Of a stretch of DNA of 64,000 bases, positions 1 to 11,900 are shown in pieces. The notes under the pieces were generated by a model. It saw only the letters and a list, made by a program, of their open reading frames with translations, made no database searches and was not told the origin of the DNA. The translations under genes were made by a program, and so were the position numbers. Each line of letters starts with the position of its first letter. Within the stretch, counting starts at the first letter, position 1. Source of the stretch: Symmetrospora coprosmae (Eukaryota; Basidiomycota; Cystobasidiomycetes; Symmetrosporaceae); the NCBI GenBank assembly GCA_008802785.1, contig VUYT01000012.1, forward strand, positions 310,001 to 374,000, read 5' to 3'.

Positions 1-1578
1 CATCTTCCACCCCGAGGGCACCATCGAGAAGTCAGAGACGCTGCCCATCACGGCGCTCAAGGGCTCGGTCGACCCGGACACCCTGCCAAAAGTGCCACAG
101 GGCGCAGCGCCACCACGGCCAAGCGAGGACGAAAAGAAGAAGATTCCCCTCGAAGCCATTGTCGGCATCCCAGATCTCGAAGCTGCAGCAGAGTCCTTGC
201 TGCCTGCAAAAGCCTTTGCGTACTACTCTGCCGGCGCGACGAGCATGCACACTCTCGGCCTGAACAGCTCGGCCTGGGACGAGGTCCTCTTCCGCCCGCG
301 CATCCTCGTTGATGTAGCGAATGTCGACACGTCGACCGAGTTCCTGGGTCACAAGACGTCGCTCCCTCTCTTTGTCGCTCCAGCAGGCATGGCCTCGTTC
401 TCGCACCCGAGAGGCGAGTGCGCCATTGCCGAGGCGGCCGGAAATGAAGACATTGTCCAGTTCGTCTCGACAAATGCCAGCATGAAGCTCGAGGACATTA
501 TCGGATCAGCGAAGGACAAGGATCAGGTCTTCATGATGCAGCTGTACGTTTTGACAGCACACCGCCTGGATGAGCAATCTCCGTTGCACCTCCTGACATT
601 GCCAGTCTCGCTCTCGCTTCCGCGCAGATACGTCAACAAGAACCGAGCCGCGACCGAAGAGCTCATCAAGAAGATTCACGACCTGAAGCAGCTCAAAGCC
701 TTCTTTGTGACTGTGGATGCAGCTGCACCGGGCAAGCGAGAGGCGGACGAGCGGTTGCGAGCGGAAGTCGAAGTCGCTTCGGGCATCTCTGGCGGCAAGA
801 TTGCGTCCGACAAGCGCGGCGGTGGCATTGGGCGGTCCGTTGGTGGCTTCATTGACCCAAAGCTGTGTGAGTGGGCCCGCTCGCGACTCGCACATGCAGA
901 TAGGGCTGCTAATGTCCTGCTTCTTCGTACCGCAGCATGGCAAGATGTCAAGTGGCTCCGGTCGCAGACGAGTCTCCCTATCGGGCTGAAGGGCGTCCAG
1001 ACTGTTGAGGATGTCGTCAAGGCTGTGGAAGCAGGTGTCGACGCGGTCTACCTCTCCAACCACGGTGGCCGAGCGCTGTCAGTCGGGAAGGGCATGCACA
1101 AATGTCGAGAGCCAGCGCTGACATCCTTCACCCTTGCAGAGATGGCGCACCTCCGGCACTGTACACGCTCGTCGAGCTGAACAAATACCACCCCGAGATC
1201 ATCAAGGAGAAGAAGCTCGAGATCTACATTGACGGCGGCGTGCGGCGCGGCACAGATGTCGTCAAGGCGCTCTGCCTGGGCGCGACGGGTGTCGGAGCAG
1301 GTCGGCCGTTCCTGTACGGGCTGTGCTACGGTGTTGAGGGTGTCGAAAAGACCATTGAGAGTGAGCGGACCGATCTGTACTTGTTTTCGGTGCTCTACTG
1401 ACTGCGCCCTCTCCCCATCGCGACGGCAGTCATGCGAGACGAGGTCGAGACGACGCTGCGCCTCCTCGGAGTCAACAGCGTAAAGGAGCTCGGGCCCCAC
1501 CTCATCAACACGAGGCGCATCGAGCACCTGCTCATGCAGCCGACGTACGGTGCCAACGAGAAGAGGTCGCCTCTGTGA
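1..1578 (+). CDS. CYB2: Cytochrome b2-type L-lactate dehydrogenase, FMN domain (5' end outside window)
   Basis: This is the FMN-dependent alpha-hydroxy-acid dehydrogenase domain of flavocytochrome b2, which oxidises L-lactate to pyruvate and passes electrons to cytochrome c in the mitochondrial intermembrane space. The visible part has 430 codons in five exons with introns at 544-627, 867-935, 1078-1139 and 1361-1429, all in agreeing phase. Family signatures are AYYSAGA, RILVDV, FVTVDA, IKGVQ, the active-site stretch [18 protein letters not shown] and [14 protein letters not shown]. The reading frame is open at base 2 with [10 protein letters not shown], which resembles the linker after the haem b5 domain, so the cytochrome b5 domain and any targeting signal lie upstream of the window. 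A simple glycolate/lactate oxidase without b5 is less likely because of that linker. Confidence 0.9.
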
Positions 1579-1968
1579 GGGGAGCAAGCCTGCTCGATCG
1601 TCCCTGCCTTAGGAACCGCTCCAAGTAGTCACGTAGTCAGACATCTGCAGTTAGTGTTTCTCGTCCTTGTTGCTGTCTGAAAACCTCCTATGCCGGCTGT
1701 GCGTGAAGCTTGCAGGATGTGGAAGCGGCACGCGACTCAACAGACACTGCAGCTGGCGGCTAATCAGCTTGACGTCAGTGCTGCAAGATCTCCTCGACTG
1801 TGCCCAGTGGTCTGTTCCATTGCAGGCAGCCAGCACTGCTGAATCGCTCATGACTCCTTCGCTCGAATGTGTTGACGTGAGATAGAAACGCAGATGCTGG
1901 TCGACTCCGACTCCGTCGACGCTCTGACCAGCTCCGACTCTGCGTGAGCCAACCGAGACTCCACAGCC
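1579..1968. other. Intergenic: 3' end of CYB2-like gene and promoter of ING gene
   Basis: No supported gene lies in these 390 bases. Short open frames on both strands lack family features. The sequence should hold the lactate dehydrogenase terminator and the promoter of the following gene; no clear TATA box was seen. Confidence 0.5.
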
Positions 1969-4028
1969 ATGCCGCCAACCTCTCCGCGCAAGCGACGGCG
2001 GATAGAGAGCAGCTCCGTGGAGTTGGAGGAGCCGCCGTCGTATGCATCGCGGCGAAGCGGTGCGACTGCGACTGCAGCGAGCCGGGCAGCAGCAGCACGC
2101 CTGCGCAAGCGGCGGATCATCAGCGAGGAGTGGGAGGAGGACGAGGATGACGATGGCGATGACGATGTTGAGGAGGAGGAGGAGGAGGACGATGACGATG
2201 AAGACGTCGAGGAGGTCCGCTCCTCCACTGTCTATGCTGGCGCGAAGAGTCGCGCGCGGCCGTTACAACAGCAGCTCGGCACGCGCCGGCGGCGGCAGGA
2301 AGCGCTCGCGCACGATGACGACGAAGACGAGGGAGACGAGGACGACAACGAGGAGCACGGGCAAAGCGAAGATGCGTACAACCAGCCCCGCACAGTCCCC
2401 GCTGTGCCGCCAGATGCAGAACAAGCAGAGGAAGAGGAGGAGGAGGAGGAAAGCGAGGAGATGCAGGAAAAGCGGCGGATCTGGGAGGACTTCCAGGACG
2501 AGTACTTTGACAGTGAGCGCGAGAAGCCCACGAGGGGAGCACAGTGCGTTGCTTGCTTGCTGCCGCTGACGGACTGACTGCCTGCACCCAGTCGTCGACA
2601 GGCTGCCCCTCGAGCTCGTCAGGAACTTTGAGCTCATGCTCGAGCGCGACGAGCAGGCACGAGGTGCGCTCGCATCCCAGCTACAGCTGGCTTTTTCCTG
2701 GCGGTAGCGCAGCTGATGCGAGGTCGCCCCGTCAGCCATCGAACACCGCCTGCAGACCATGCTGCTCGAGTACGCCGCGCTCGCTCAGCATGAGCCGCAT
2801 CGCTCTGCACTTGCGCGCGAAGCTCGAGCTCGGAGACAACCAACCACAGCGGACGCTGCTAGCACGGCCTCGACAATAGCTCGAGGAGACGTACAGGATC
2901 GTGGAGACGAGCCCATGCAATCGCCAACCTCGGACGACGATGTTCGGAGCACGTTGCTTTCGCGCCCGGAGCTTGGCAGCAGTCGGGCTGCGCCCAGTCA
3001 CGCAAGTACAGCAGCCGAACAGGCCAAAGCTGCACAGGACATGCGACGCATGCTTGCCGAGATCAATCAGCAGACCAAGGCTGCCGTGAGCGCGGCTGAA
3101 GACAAGGTCGCATTGGCAACGACCGCGTACAACTGGGTGAGGGCGCGCATCTAGACGTCTGCCAGACGTCGACCAAGACTTGCTCAGCTGACTCTGATAC
3201 ACAACGTCACTAGGTTGATAGGCATATTCGGCGCCTCGACTCGGACGCCGTCAAGCACCAGGAGGCACTGTCGCTCGGGCTGCGCGCCGGCACTCTGCCT
3301 TCGACAGACGCGCGAGGGGCGCAGCAAGAGGCGGCCCACAATGTGTCTGCCTCGCACATGCAGGATGCATTGGGCACGGCGGGCGGCGGCAAAGGGCAGC
3401 TGTCGCTCGTTGACGGCCGCGTTGTGCGCTCCGTCAGCATCGGGGAGCGCAGTGCCACGCAGGATGGCAATCACAGCGGCGATACAATCATGACCTCTTT
3501 CGCTTATGACGACAGCTTCGCTGCACCACCATCCGCGCGCACAGCAGCGACGGCTGGTCGCGCTTCGGCCAGGGGAAGGGGGAGAAATGGCAAGAAGACC
3601 AGGGGCGGCTCCGCGAGGAAGGGCGTCCTGCAGGCGCCGGATGGCAGTCGGCCGACAGTCTCTGGTCCTTGTCGGCCATTCATCACGCTCCCACCGGGGC
3701 ATGTGCCTGTGCCAGGAGAGGTGAGCCTAGTCGCTCAAAGTCGCGCTCCCTGTGCGCCGAGCTAAGCTTAGACGCGCTCTACAGCCCGTCTATTGCTATT
3801 GCGAGCAGGTCTCTTCTGGCGATATGCTAGGCTGTGACAACGAGAACTGTCCTAGAGAATGGGTGGGTGCCTGAACGAGCTGTTTGTGAGCGACTGTGCC
3901 GTCGCTGAGTGCATTCTTCCCCGCATCTCCTGCAGTTCCACCTGCAGTGCGTTGGCTTGCAACATGCGCCGGCGGGCTCATGGTGGTGCAGGGACTGTGC
4001 TCTAGAGTATGGTATTCTCAAACGCTAG
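1969..4028 (+). CDS. ING-family PHD-finger chromatin protein
   Basis: This is an inhibitor-of-growth (ING) protein, a histone H3K4me3 reader that acts as a subunit of histone acetyltransferase (NuA4/Yng2-type) or deacetylase (Rpd3L/Pho23-type) complexes. Six exons (introns 2513-2591, 2664-2735, 3137-3213, 3721-3784, 3863-3935) encode 564 residues. Splicing joins [20 protein letters not shown], the ING N-terminal helix, at about residue 182, and later produces [12 protein letters not shown], another ING signature. The last two exons (about residues 509-564) encode a complete C4HC3 PHD finger with [16 protein letters not shown] and WFHLQCVGL. The first 180 residues form an unusual very acidic, Arg-rich leader with long Glu/Asp runs. 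Which complex it serves cannot be settled from sequence alone. Confidence 0.9.
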
Positions 4029-4398
4029 CACTTCGAGCGTTCTCTATATACGTGTTATTGTATGTTCCGCAGCGCCACCTTTCAGCCCATGACTACGCAA
4101 TTCGCATTTCGCCTACGCGGCCGTCTCTTCCTTCCACGAATCGACGATGTGCTCAGTCAGACGCTTCTGTCGCTTTCTATCCCTCCTCAATCGCAAGCTT
4201 GCTGACTGTCCTGAGTGCGCTGACTCAGAGAAGCAGTTCGGCCTGTCCGCTCTACCCCTATTTTCAAAGATTTTGGCCTGAGGGTGTGAGCAGTCGCACT
4301 CTGAATGCATCTCGCATCTTGCGTCTTGCGTCTTGCGTCTGCACGTTGTTTGGTTTGGCACAAGAAGCACGAGTACACCGTAACAGAACCGCACAACA
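4029..4398. other. Intergenic between ING gene and SQT1/AAMP gene
   Basis: These 370 bases hold no convincing open frame. They include an imperfect GCGTCTTGC/GCATCTTGC direct repeat just before the next start codon (about 4315-4345). The region is probably terminator plus promoter for two same-strand genes. Confidence 0.45.
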
Positions 4399-6004
4399 AT
4401 GAGCGGACAAAGCGGGAGCAGCAGCAGTGGGAGCAACAGCCAGCAGCAGGAGCTCGGGAACGTCGGGCAGGATGGCCAGGAGGATTACGACGGACCGCAG
4501 GAGATCTTCCTCGACGATGCAGATATTGCAGAGCTGCAGGCAGAGATGGAAGAGGAAGGTGATTTCCCCATGGATGAGGACGACGACGACGTCGAGGAGG
4601 TCGAGGAAGGGCCCGATGACGGGTTCGAGGACGAGGAGGAAGGAGACGACGACCGGATGCAAGAAGCCGTGAACGACATCTCCCTCCGGCAGATACGCAG
4701 CCACGGCGAAGGGGCCGTGTTCAGCATATCGCCCCACCCTATCTCGCCTGTGCTCGCCGTCTCGGGAGGCGAGGACGACAACGGCTACCTCTGGCGCATG
4801 GACACTGGCGAAGAGATCGCAAAGCTCTCTGGGCACACCGACTCGGTCATCACGACAGACTGGAGCAAGGACGGCGAGCTCGTCGCTACAGGCGGGATGG
4901 ACGGGCGTGTCAGAGTGTGGAGACGCGTCAAGCCCACAGACCCGTCCGCGTGGGAGTGGGGGAGATGGGAGTTTCTGACAGTTCTCGAGGGGATGGACGA
5001 GATCCATGTGGGTGATCTGCAGCGCGCTTCACTAGGCTCACATTCCGGTCAGGGGAGACTGACTAACGCTATCAATGTTGCAACAGTGGCTTGACTGGCA
5101 TCCAAAAGGAGCCGTTCTAGTGTGCGGGACTGGCGACGGCACCGTCTGGATGTGGCAATGTGGGTCGTGAGATCACCTCATACCCTTGTCTTTGCAGCCT
5201 CCCTTCGCTGACACTTTTGCTTATTCGCTCTCCCACCCGCCGACAGTACCCTCTGGCCGCAACATGAATGTCTTCAGCGGGCACACCTCGGCCGTCACCT
5301 GTGGGCAGTTCCTGCCTGACGGGAAGCGGCTCGTGACTGGCTCGGACGACGGCTCGTTCATTGTATGGGATCCAAAGACGTCCTCGTCGGTCTTCAAGCT
5401 GGGCAACTCGGACGGCCGCTTCCGGCTCGACGGCGGTATCACATGCCTGGCTCCCAACGGCAGCAGCACGGCCTGCATTGTGGGCGGAGCGGACGGCGCG
5501 CTGCGCATCGTGAACCTCACAAATGGCACAGTCGCGCAGAGCTTGGAGAACCACGGAGAGGAGACGTCCGTCGAAGGCGTCGCGTGGACGCAGGGCACCC
5601 CGGGAAGCGTCGGTCTCTGGGTTTCAGTCGGCACAGACAAGAAGGTCAAGGTGTTCGAGGCTAGCAACGGCGCAAATCGGTGGACAGGCGAGCACGAGGT
5701 GGGTCCGCAAGCTTGCGTCATTGTGCAAGCCCGCACCACGCTAACTTCATCTGCTCCCGCTTGCCTGCGCATTGCGTCCACTCAGGACGCCGTGACCTCG
5801 CTTACGCTGCACCCCGCTGCAACACACCTCGTGACGACAGGAAGCGTCGATCGCACGCTCAAGACGTGGGACCTGCGGACTGGACGCCTGCAGAAGACGC
5901 ACACCGGGCACCAGGACGTCATCCACACTGTATCGTGCTCGGTCGACGGCGCCTTTTTGATGGCCGGCTCGGACGATGGCACGGCGCGGGTGTTTCAAAT
6001 GTAG
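4399..6004 (+). CDS. SQT1: WD40 ribosome-assembly chaperone, Sqt1/AAMP family
   Basis: Four exons (introns 5008-5086, 5160-5246, 5699-5785) encode a 450-residue WD40 beta-propeller of the AAMP/Sqt1 family. Yeast Sqt1 captures nascent uL16 (Rpl10) and escorts it to the 60S subunit; that role is inferred from the family. The N-terminal 90 residues are acidic (FLDDADIAELQ, then Asp/Glu runs), as in family members. Clear blades include SGHTDSVITTDW, WLDWHPKGAVLVCGTGDG, VFSGHTSAVTCGQFLPDGKR and a final GSDDGTARVFQM. The third intron is 87 nt, frame-preserving and free of stops, so a retained-intron protein would add 29 residues between blades. The spliced form EHE-DAVTSLTLHP restores the normal blade spacing and is preferred. 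Confidence 0.9.
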
Positions 6005-6181
6005 CGCGCTAGTCTCGGATTCGCAGGCCGTCGAGTCACATGCAACATTGCTCTTTCGCTGCAGACACAACGGTGTTACACACAACAACGAACGGCGCGG
6101 CACTGCTAGGACAGAAGGAAGAGAGGGAAGGGCCATCACAGGCTGTGAGGCAGAAGAGCGAAGGAGGCGATGATGGGCACC

Positions 6182-6824
<643 letters not shown>

Positions 6825-6942
6825 TCACGTGTTGTTATTCTTCCCTCGACAACAAACCAGTCGCGCGCAGGGAGTCGGGAAGACGCGACAGGTTTTCGAT
6901 GCACGTGCGGCGCTTTGGTATTGACAAAACGGTGTCCCGACA

Positions 6943-8582
6943 TCACGCCCACTCCCCTTCGAGCGCCTTGATCCCAGGGACGTCCTTGGCGCTCTTGTAG
7001 AGGTGCAGCTCCTCGTACACCTCCTTGAAGACGGCCTCGTCCGCCTTCTTGCCTCCTGCATCCCCTCCAGCGTCCTCAAGCTCCTTGCTCTCCGCCTGCG
7101 CAGGCTTGACGACGCCTTCCTCTTCCGCAGAGTCTGGGAGGTGGTCGCGCCCGCTGATGAACAGCAGCTCCTGCCCCGCATAGTCGAGCAGCTGGATCGG
7201 GTTGGCAGCAATGAAGCGCGTCGTGAAGAGTCCACGCAGCTCCGGAGGGTAGTCGTCCCGCTCGCGCTTGCTGCTGGAAGCGGCTCGAGGGTTGCTCGAG
7301 GCCGTGTCTGTGGAGATTGCTCGTTGCGCTTCAGTCCAACTCACCAATGAGGTTCGAAAAGCGCAAGAACAGCTTTGCCCCACCTGGATTCTTGACTGCT
7401 CTCGCCAGGGCAGCCACGGCAGAAGAGCGTCAGCCTTCAGGATGAAGAACGAGCCAGCCGGCCTGCCCGCCCTTCAACCCACCTTGGACGCTGAAAGAGC
7501 CCGTAGGCTTGATGCACAGCTCGGTCTGGACGTCGCCAAAGTCCTCTGGAGTAGGGACAGCGATGGAGTAGGCCAGGTAGACGGGGAAATCCCTCGGATG
7601 CTCCTTGTCCGTCACATCCTCCAGCGGCTTGACGCCCTCTCCCTCGGTCGGGCTGTGCAGGATGTAGTAGCCTGCAGCAGCAACGCGCGATGCAGGCTGG
7701 TGTCGAGTGCCGCGTGTCTGCGAGGGGGCCGGCAGACGGTGAGTAAGGCATCAGCACGGGCTGTTCGGCAGCCACATCCAGGAAAGGGGAGAACCACGTC
7801 GCACCCACCTTCGTCTCGTAGGTGGACGGCCCAAGAGCATCCTTGAGCTCGCTCACGTCTTCTCCGACCTTGGTGATCATGCCCCATTCGACCTGCAATG
7901 GGCATGGAGGCGGCGGTCAGATGGTCCCGCACAAGCCCGACCAGCTCGGCAGGCCCAACATTACCTCATGGTTGCCGTCATCTCTGGACGCAGGAGCGTG
8001 CTTCCTGCCAAAGTTGAGCAGTCTGTACTTGCTCTTCCCGCCGTCCTCCGCGCAACGAGGGACGAGCAGGGCATGGCACTTTGAGACGTCGTCGATCCCT
8101 TCCGGGTCGTCCACCTCGACCTTCGGCTTGTAGACAAAGTAGATCTGCCCCTTTTCGAGTGTCCCCCTGCTCGGTCGCACAGTCTGCACGTCGCTGTCCT
8201 CCTTGATCTCCCTGCCTTTCGCCTTTGCCTCCTCCGAGACGGCGTCAATCGCCTCTGCCCCTCCCTCGAGGCCCGCCTTGTCTGCCGCCTCCGCCTTCTG
8301 CCGCTTGCTCGCTGGCTGCCCGTCCTTCTTGCCGCTGTCCTGCACGTCCTGCCGCGTCACATTGTCTGTCTGATCCCTGTCGTCGTCGTTTTCCTTGCCG
8401 CTGTTCTTCTGTTCGTCGTCGCCCGTCAGGTCCACCGGTCGCTCCCTCTTGCTCCCTGTCCCAGCCTCCTCGACATCGACGTGCCCATCCAGCTTCGTTT
8501 GCTTGGTCTCCTCTACCGTCTCTGCATCCTTGCCTGCCCTGCCTGCCTCGGCGCGCTTCACACTGCTCTCCTTGGGTGGCAT
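6943..8582 (-). CDS. Conserved fungal protein of unknown function (often labelled 'BTB domain transcription factor')
   Basis: Five exons (8582-7965, 7892-7805, 7671-7483, 7395-7345, 7307-6943) give 436 residues. The first 130 residues are low-complexity and charged, with KRERPVDL and ASKRQK nuclear-localisation-like stretches. A conserved core follows: KGQIYFVYKPKVEVDDPE, then the segments YYILHSPTEG, YLAYSIAVPTPEDFGDVQ and GSFSVQVKNPG. I recall this core from ascomycete and basidiomycete proteins annotated as BTB domain transcription factor, although no BTB fold is evident here. The last intron (7308-7344) is only 37 nt. A second in-frame ATG 48 bases upstream (8630) is possible, but it overlaps a CRE-like site, so the downstream start is preferred. 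Molecular function is unknown. Confidence 0.7.
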
Positions 8583-8592
8583 GCTCGGGAAG

Positions 8593-8600
8593 TGACGTAA
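8593..8600. promoter_or_regulatory. CRE/ATF-like TGACGTAA site
   Basis: The octamer TGACGTAA lies 11-18 bases upstream of the chosen start of the preceding minus-strand gene. It matches the binding motif of fungal CREB/ATF bZIP factors. Function is inferred from the motif only, and a chance match is possible. Confidence 0.25.
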
Positions 8601-8915
8601 TCGGAGTGGGGACAGCCGAGGAGGATCCATCTACTCATAGCTTTTCTATGGCGAAGTTGAACCCGCTGGACATTCGCAAGGCGCACTCAAGAAGGCAGTC
8701 GAGAAGTTGCAAGATACACTACTGCTACTGTTGCTGCGGACACTACACGAGGAAGGAGAAAGGTGAATTGGGGAGATTGCCATGTGGCTTTGCGTATTGT
8801 GCGAAGGTGACCTGGTAGCCCGTAGCAAGACTTTCTCGCTAATATTGAACGCCCACCTCTCCGTACGATGTCCGTGAGATTTCACGGCAGCATCGGTCTT
8901 ATCTAAATATTGACG

Positions 8916-11900
8916 CTAAGACAGCAGGAAGGATCCTGCGCCTTCTTCGATGGCTTTGACGAGACGCTCCTCCATAACCTCTTTGCTCGAGTAATCAGGT
9001 CTGTGCGGCAAGAGCGACAAAGACGCATCAGTCCCATGCCGATCTGCAAACTTCGTTCGAGCCACTCACAGCTTGATAAAGTTGGCGCAAGTCATGACGC
9101 TCGGCAGGACCTCGTCCTTGCCGTCCTTCCTGACAATCGTCAACACGGGGTTCAGGCCGCCCCATCCTCCAATGGGCAGCCTCGATGCGCCCGTAAAGAA
9201 GCTGAGTGCTTTCCTGCGCATGTCGGAGTCAAAGCTCGAGACAATCTCGAGGAAGCTGACAATCGAGGCGCTCGAGAGCGAGTACCCATGGTCGGCCTTG
9301 AGATGCTCGCTGATGGTCCCGAAGGACCAGTCCTCGTCTTCATCGCCAAAGAGCTTGACGAGCTCCTCGGGTGTGAATGTGTGCAGGTCGCGCACGGGGA
9401 AGACTTCGTTGAAGCCTTCCTTGAACTTGCTCGTCATCGGCTTGATTCCACGAACGAGGGTCCACTCGACGACGAGTTTGAGATACTCTGCCAGGTTGTC
9501 AATTGTCACCTGGATCTCGCGACCGCCTGCCTTGAGCTCAATGTCGTAGCCTGGCAGCGTGAAGTCGAGCGAGAGATCGTCCACCGCAGCGTCAGAGACG
9601 CGGATCTCGGCAATGGCCGCTGCTTTCTCCTCGGCAGAGCTGTCGGCATCCTCTTCGATAGCCTCCTTGGTTCGAAGGTACTGCTCGAGGTGCTCGAGCG
9701 ACTTGGCCAGAGCAGGGTCGATGGTCTGCGTGAGGAAAACAGGTCAGCCCTTGATGTGACTATCGCCGCGATTTCCAGACGCACTTTGATGCTGGCAGTC
9801 GTCAGCGGGACATGCTGATTGAGGACCAGCTTCAGGAAGGTCTTGCTGAAGGGAATGTCGACAATTCTGCTGTCCATGAGAGCCTTGGCGAGCACCATCC
9901 CGAGCACTTTGAATGTTGCGCCTTTGGTGACGAGCTCGTCGTGCTCGATCTGGTTGATATCGACTGGAGCCGGGAAAAGTCCCTCGGCCGAGTGGACATA
10001 CTCTGCAACGGAACTCGAAGCGGGCACATCTGAGCCCAAAGCAGCTGCATCCGCTCCCGGCGCGTCTGATGCGCCATCGACGCTTGCAGAAGAAGGTGCT
10101 GACCCGCCCTCGCTCCCTCTCCACAAGCCAAGGCCCTTCTTCCGGAACTCCTTCGAGACCATCGCGTAGAACTCGAGGGTAGGCCCGAGGCCGGTGCCGA
10201 CCTCGTCAAAGTATTCGACCTCGAGCATGGCCTTGCTGCTGCCGTAGAGCTCGAAAACTTTGAAGGCAGACTCGAAGAGCCTCTGCCGCGAGATCCGGAC
10301 CTTCTGCCGCTGCAGTCGCCCGAGGAAGCTGAGATTCTCGTCGCGCCGAGCTGCTGCCGAATTGCTCGGGTTACTATCACGAGCTGACTGCAGCCACTTC
10401 TGCATGAGGCGGGCGTATCCGAAAGCCGTGGATTGAAGGTAAGTATAACGCGTCTCGAACGGGAAAAGGAATGGGAAGAGCTGAGGCAGCTCCATCGCCC
10501 AGTCGGGAAGGCAATTGGATGCGACGATCATTGGCTCCTCCAGCTGGCGGTTCAGCTTGGCCGTTAGCTTGTTATTGACAAACACATTCCCAGTGACCGC
10601 GGTGGCCGAGTCGAGGCGTTGCAGCTGGCTGCCGGTCTCTCTCCAATCCGAATTGATCTGGTGAAGCACGCCTAAAAGCCGGAGCATGGAGGCCTGCCGC
10701 GGATCGCGCTGAAGGAAGTCAGGGAGTGTCGCTTCGAAATTCGGCGGTTCTGGCGAGCCCTCAGCGGCTGAATGGTGTAGCGTATACGCTAGCATTAGTG
10801 ACGTGTGGTACAGGCAGACGTGCTGGGCAAGCGAATACTCACGAGCTTGTGGTGGTGCGCCGGCGACCTTGCGAAAGTTGACCGTGTACACATTCTGCCA
10901 AACGCCTCGAATGCCGGCCGTGTTGCCGGATCGGACTTCATGCTGGTAGACGGCGCCAAAGATGGTGCTCTCCATGTCAATAGGCTTGCCGCCCATGCTG
11001 AACTCGAGGTGCCAATCCTCTGGCGCCTTCTTGAGCGCGGCGGCATATGACCTGCCTGCTGGAGGGGCAGCGCCTGTGCTAGTGCTGACAGTACCGCTCG
11101 TTCCTGCGGCTGCACTCGAAGAAGCGGCCGAAGGTGTGGGAGGTGCGCTGAGCCCCTGCCCGCTGGTGCTACTGACCGCGGCCTGCGCTCGTTGGGCGAG
11201 ACTTTGACCAGGGACAGGAGTCTGTATGCGGGTCCCATCGGGCGTGCTGGCATTGACGCGCGAGCCGTCGTCCGCAACCTCAAAATTGACGAGGCGCTCC
11301 TCGGCCGACATGTTGCTGTTGCCAGCAGCCTCTAGCTCCTCATCGAGGATGTCGTCCTCTTCCTCATCCATGCGCTCCTCGTCATCGTCGTCCTCGTCGT
11401 GCAAGTCGCCACAGGCAGCAAGCGCTTCGGCGGCCACGGCGGCGAGTGCTGCGTTTGACCTGGAAGCAATCGCCTCGCCTTGTGCACTTGCTGTCCCAGA
11501 CGAGTTGCCAGCAGCAGCATCACCGGCTGCAGGAGTCGCTGGTTGGCTGCGAGCTGACAAGCGCGAGCTGCGCCTGCGCTCGACAGGCGGCGCGGGTCGC
11601 GACGCTGCCGCATTGCCTGCAGTTCCAGCATTCGGTGCAGAGCCGCTAAGAGCCTCGGCGAAAGCGGCAGCTGATCCTTCGAGGTCGGGCGCGGGAAGGC
11701 CGCTCGCCGCTGCAAGCGCTGCCAGGACACCGGACAGTCTGCTGTTCGCGCTTCCTGCACCTGCTAGACCCGGGGTCGTGGCTCGCGATCCACTCTTGGC
11801 GCGCTCCTCTGCGGCAAGCGTAGCCGCGATCCTGGGGCGGAGGTAGTCGTTGAAAGATGAAAAAGTGGCAATGGCGTGTATTGAGACAACCACGTTTGCG

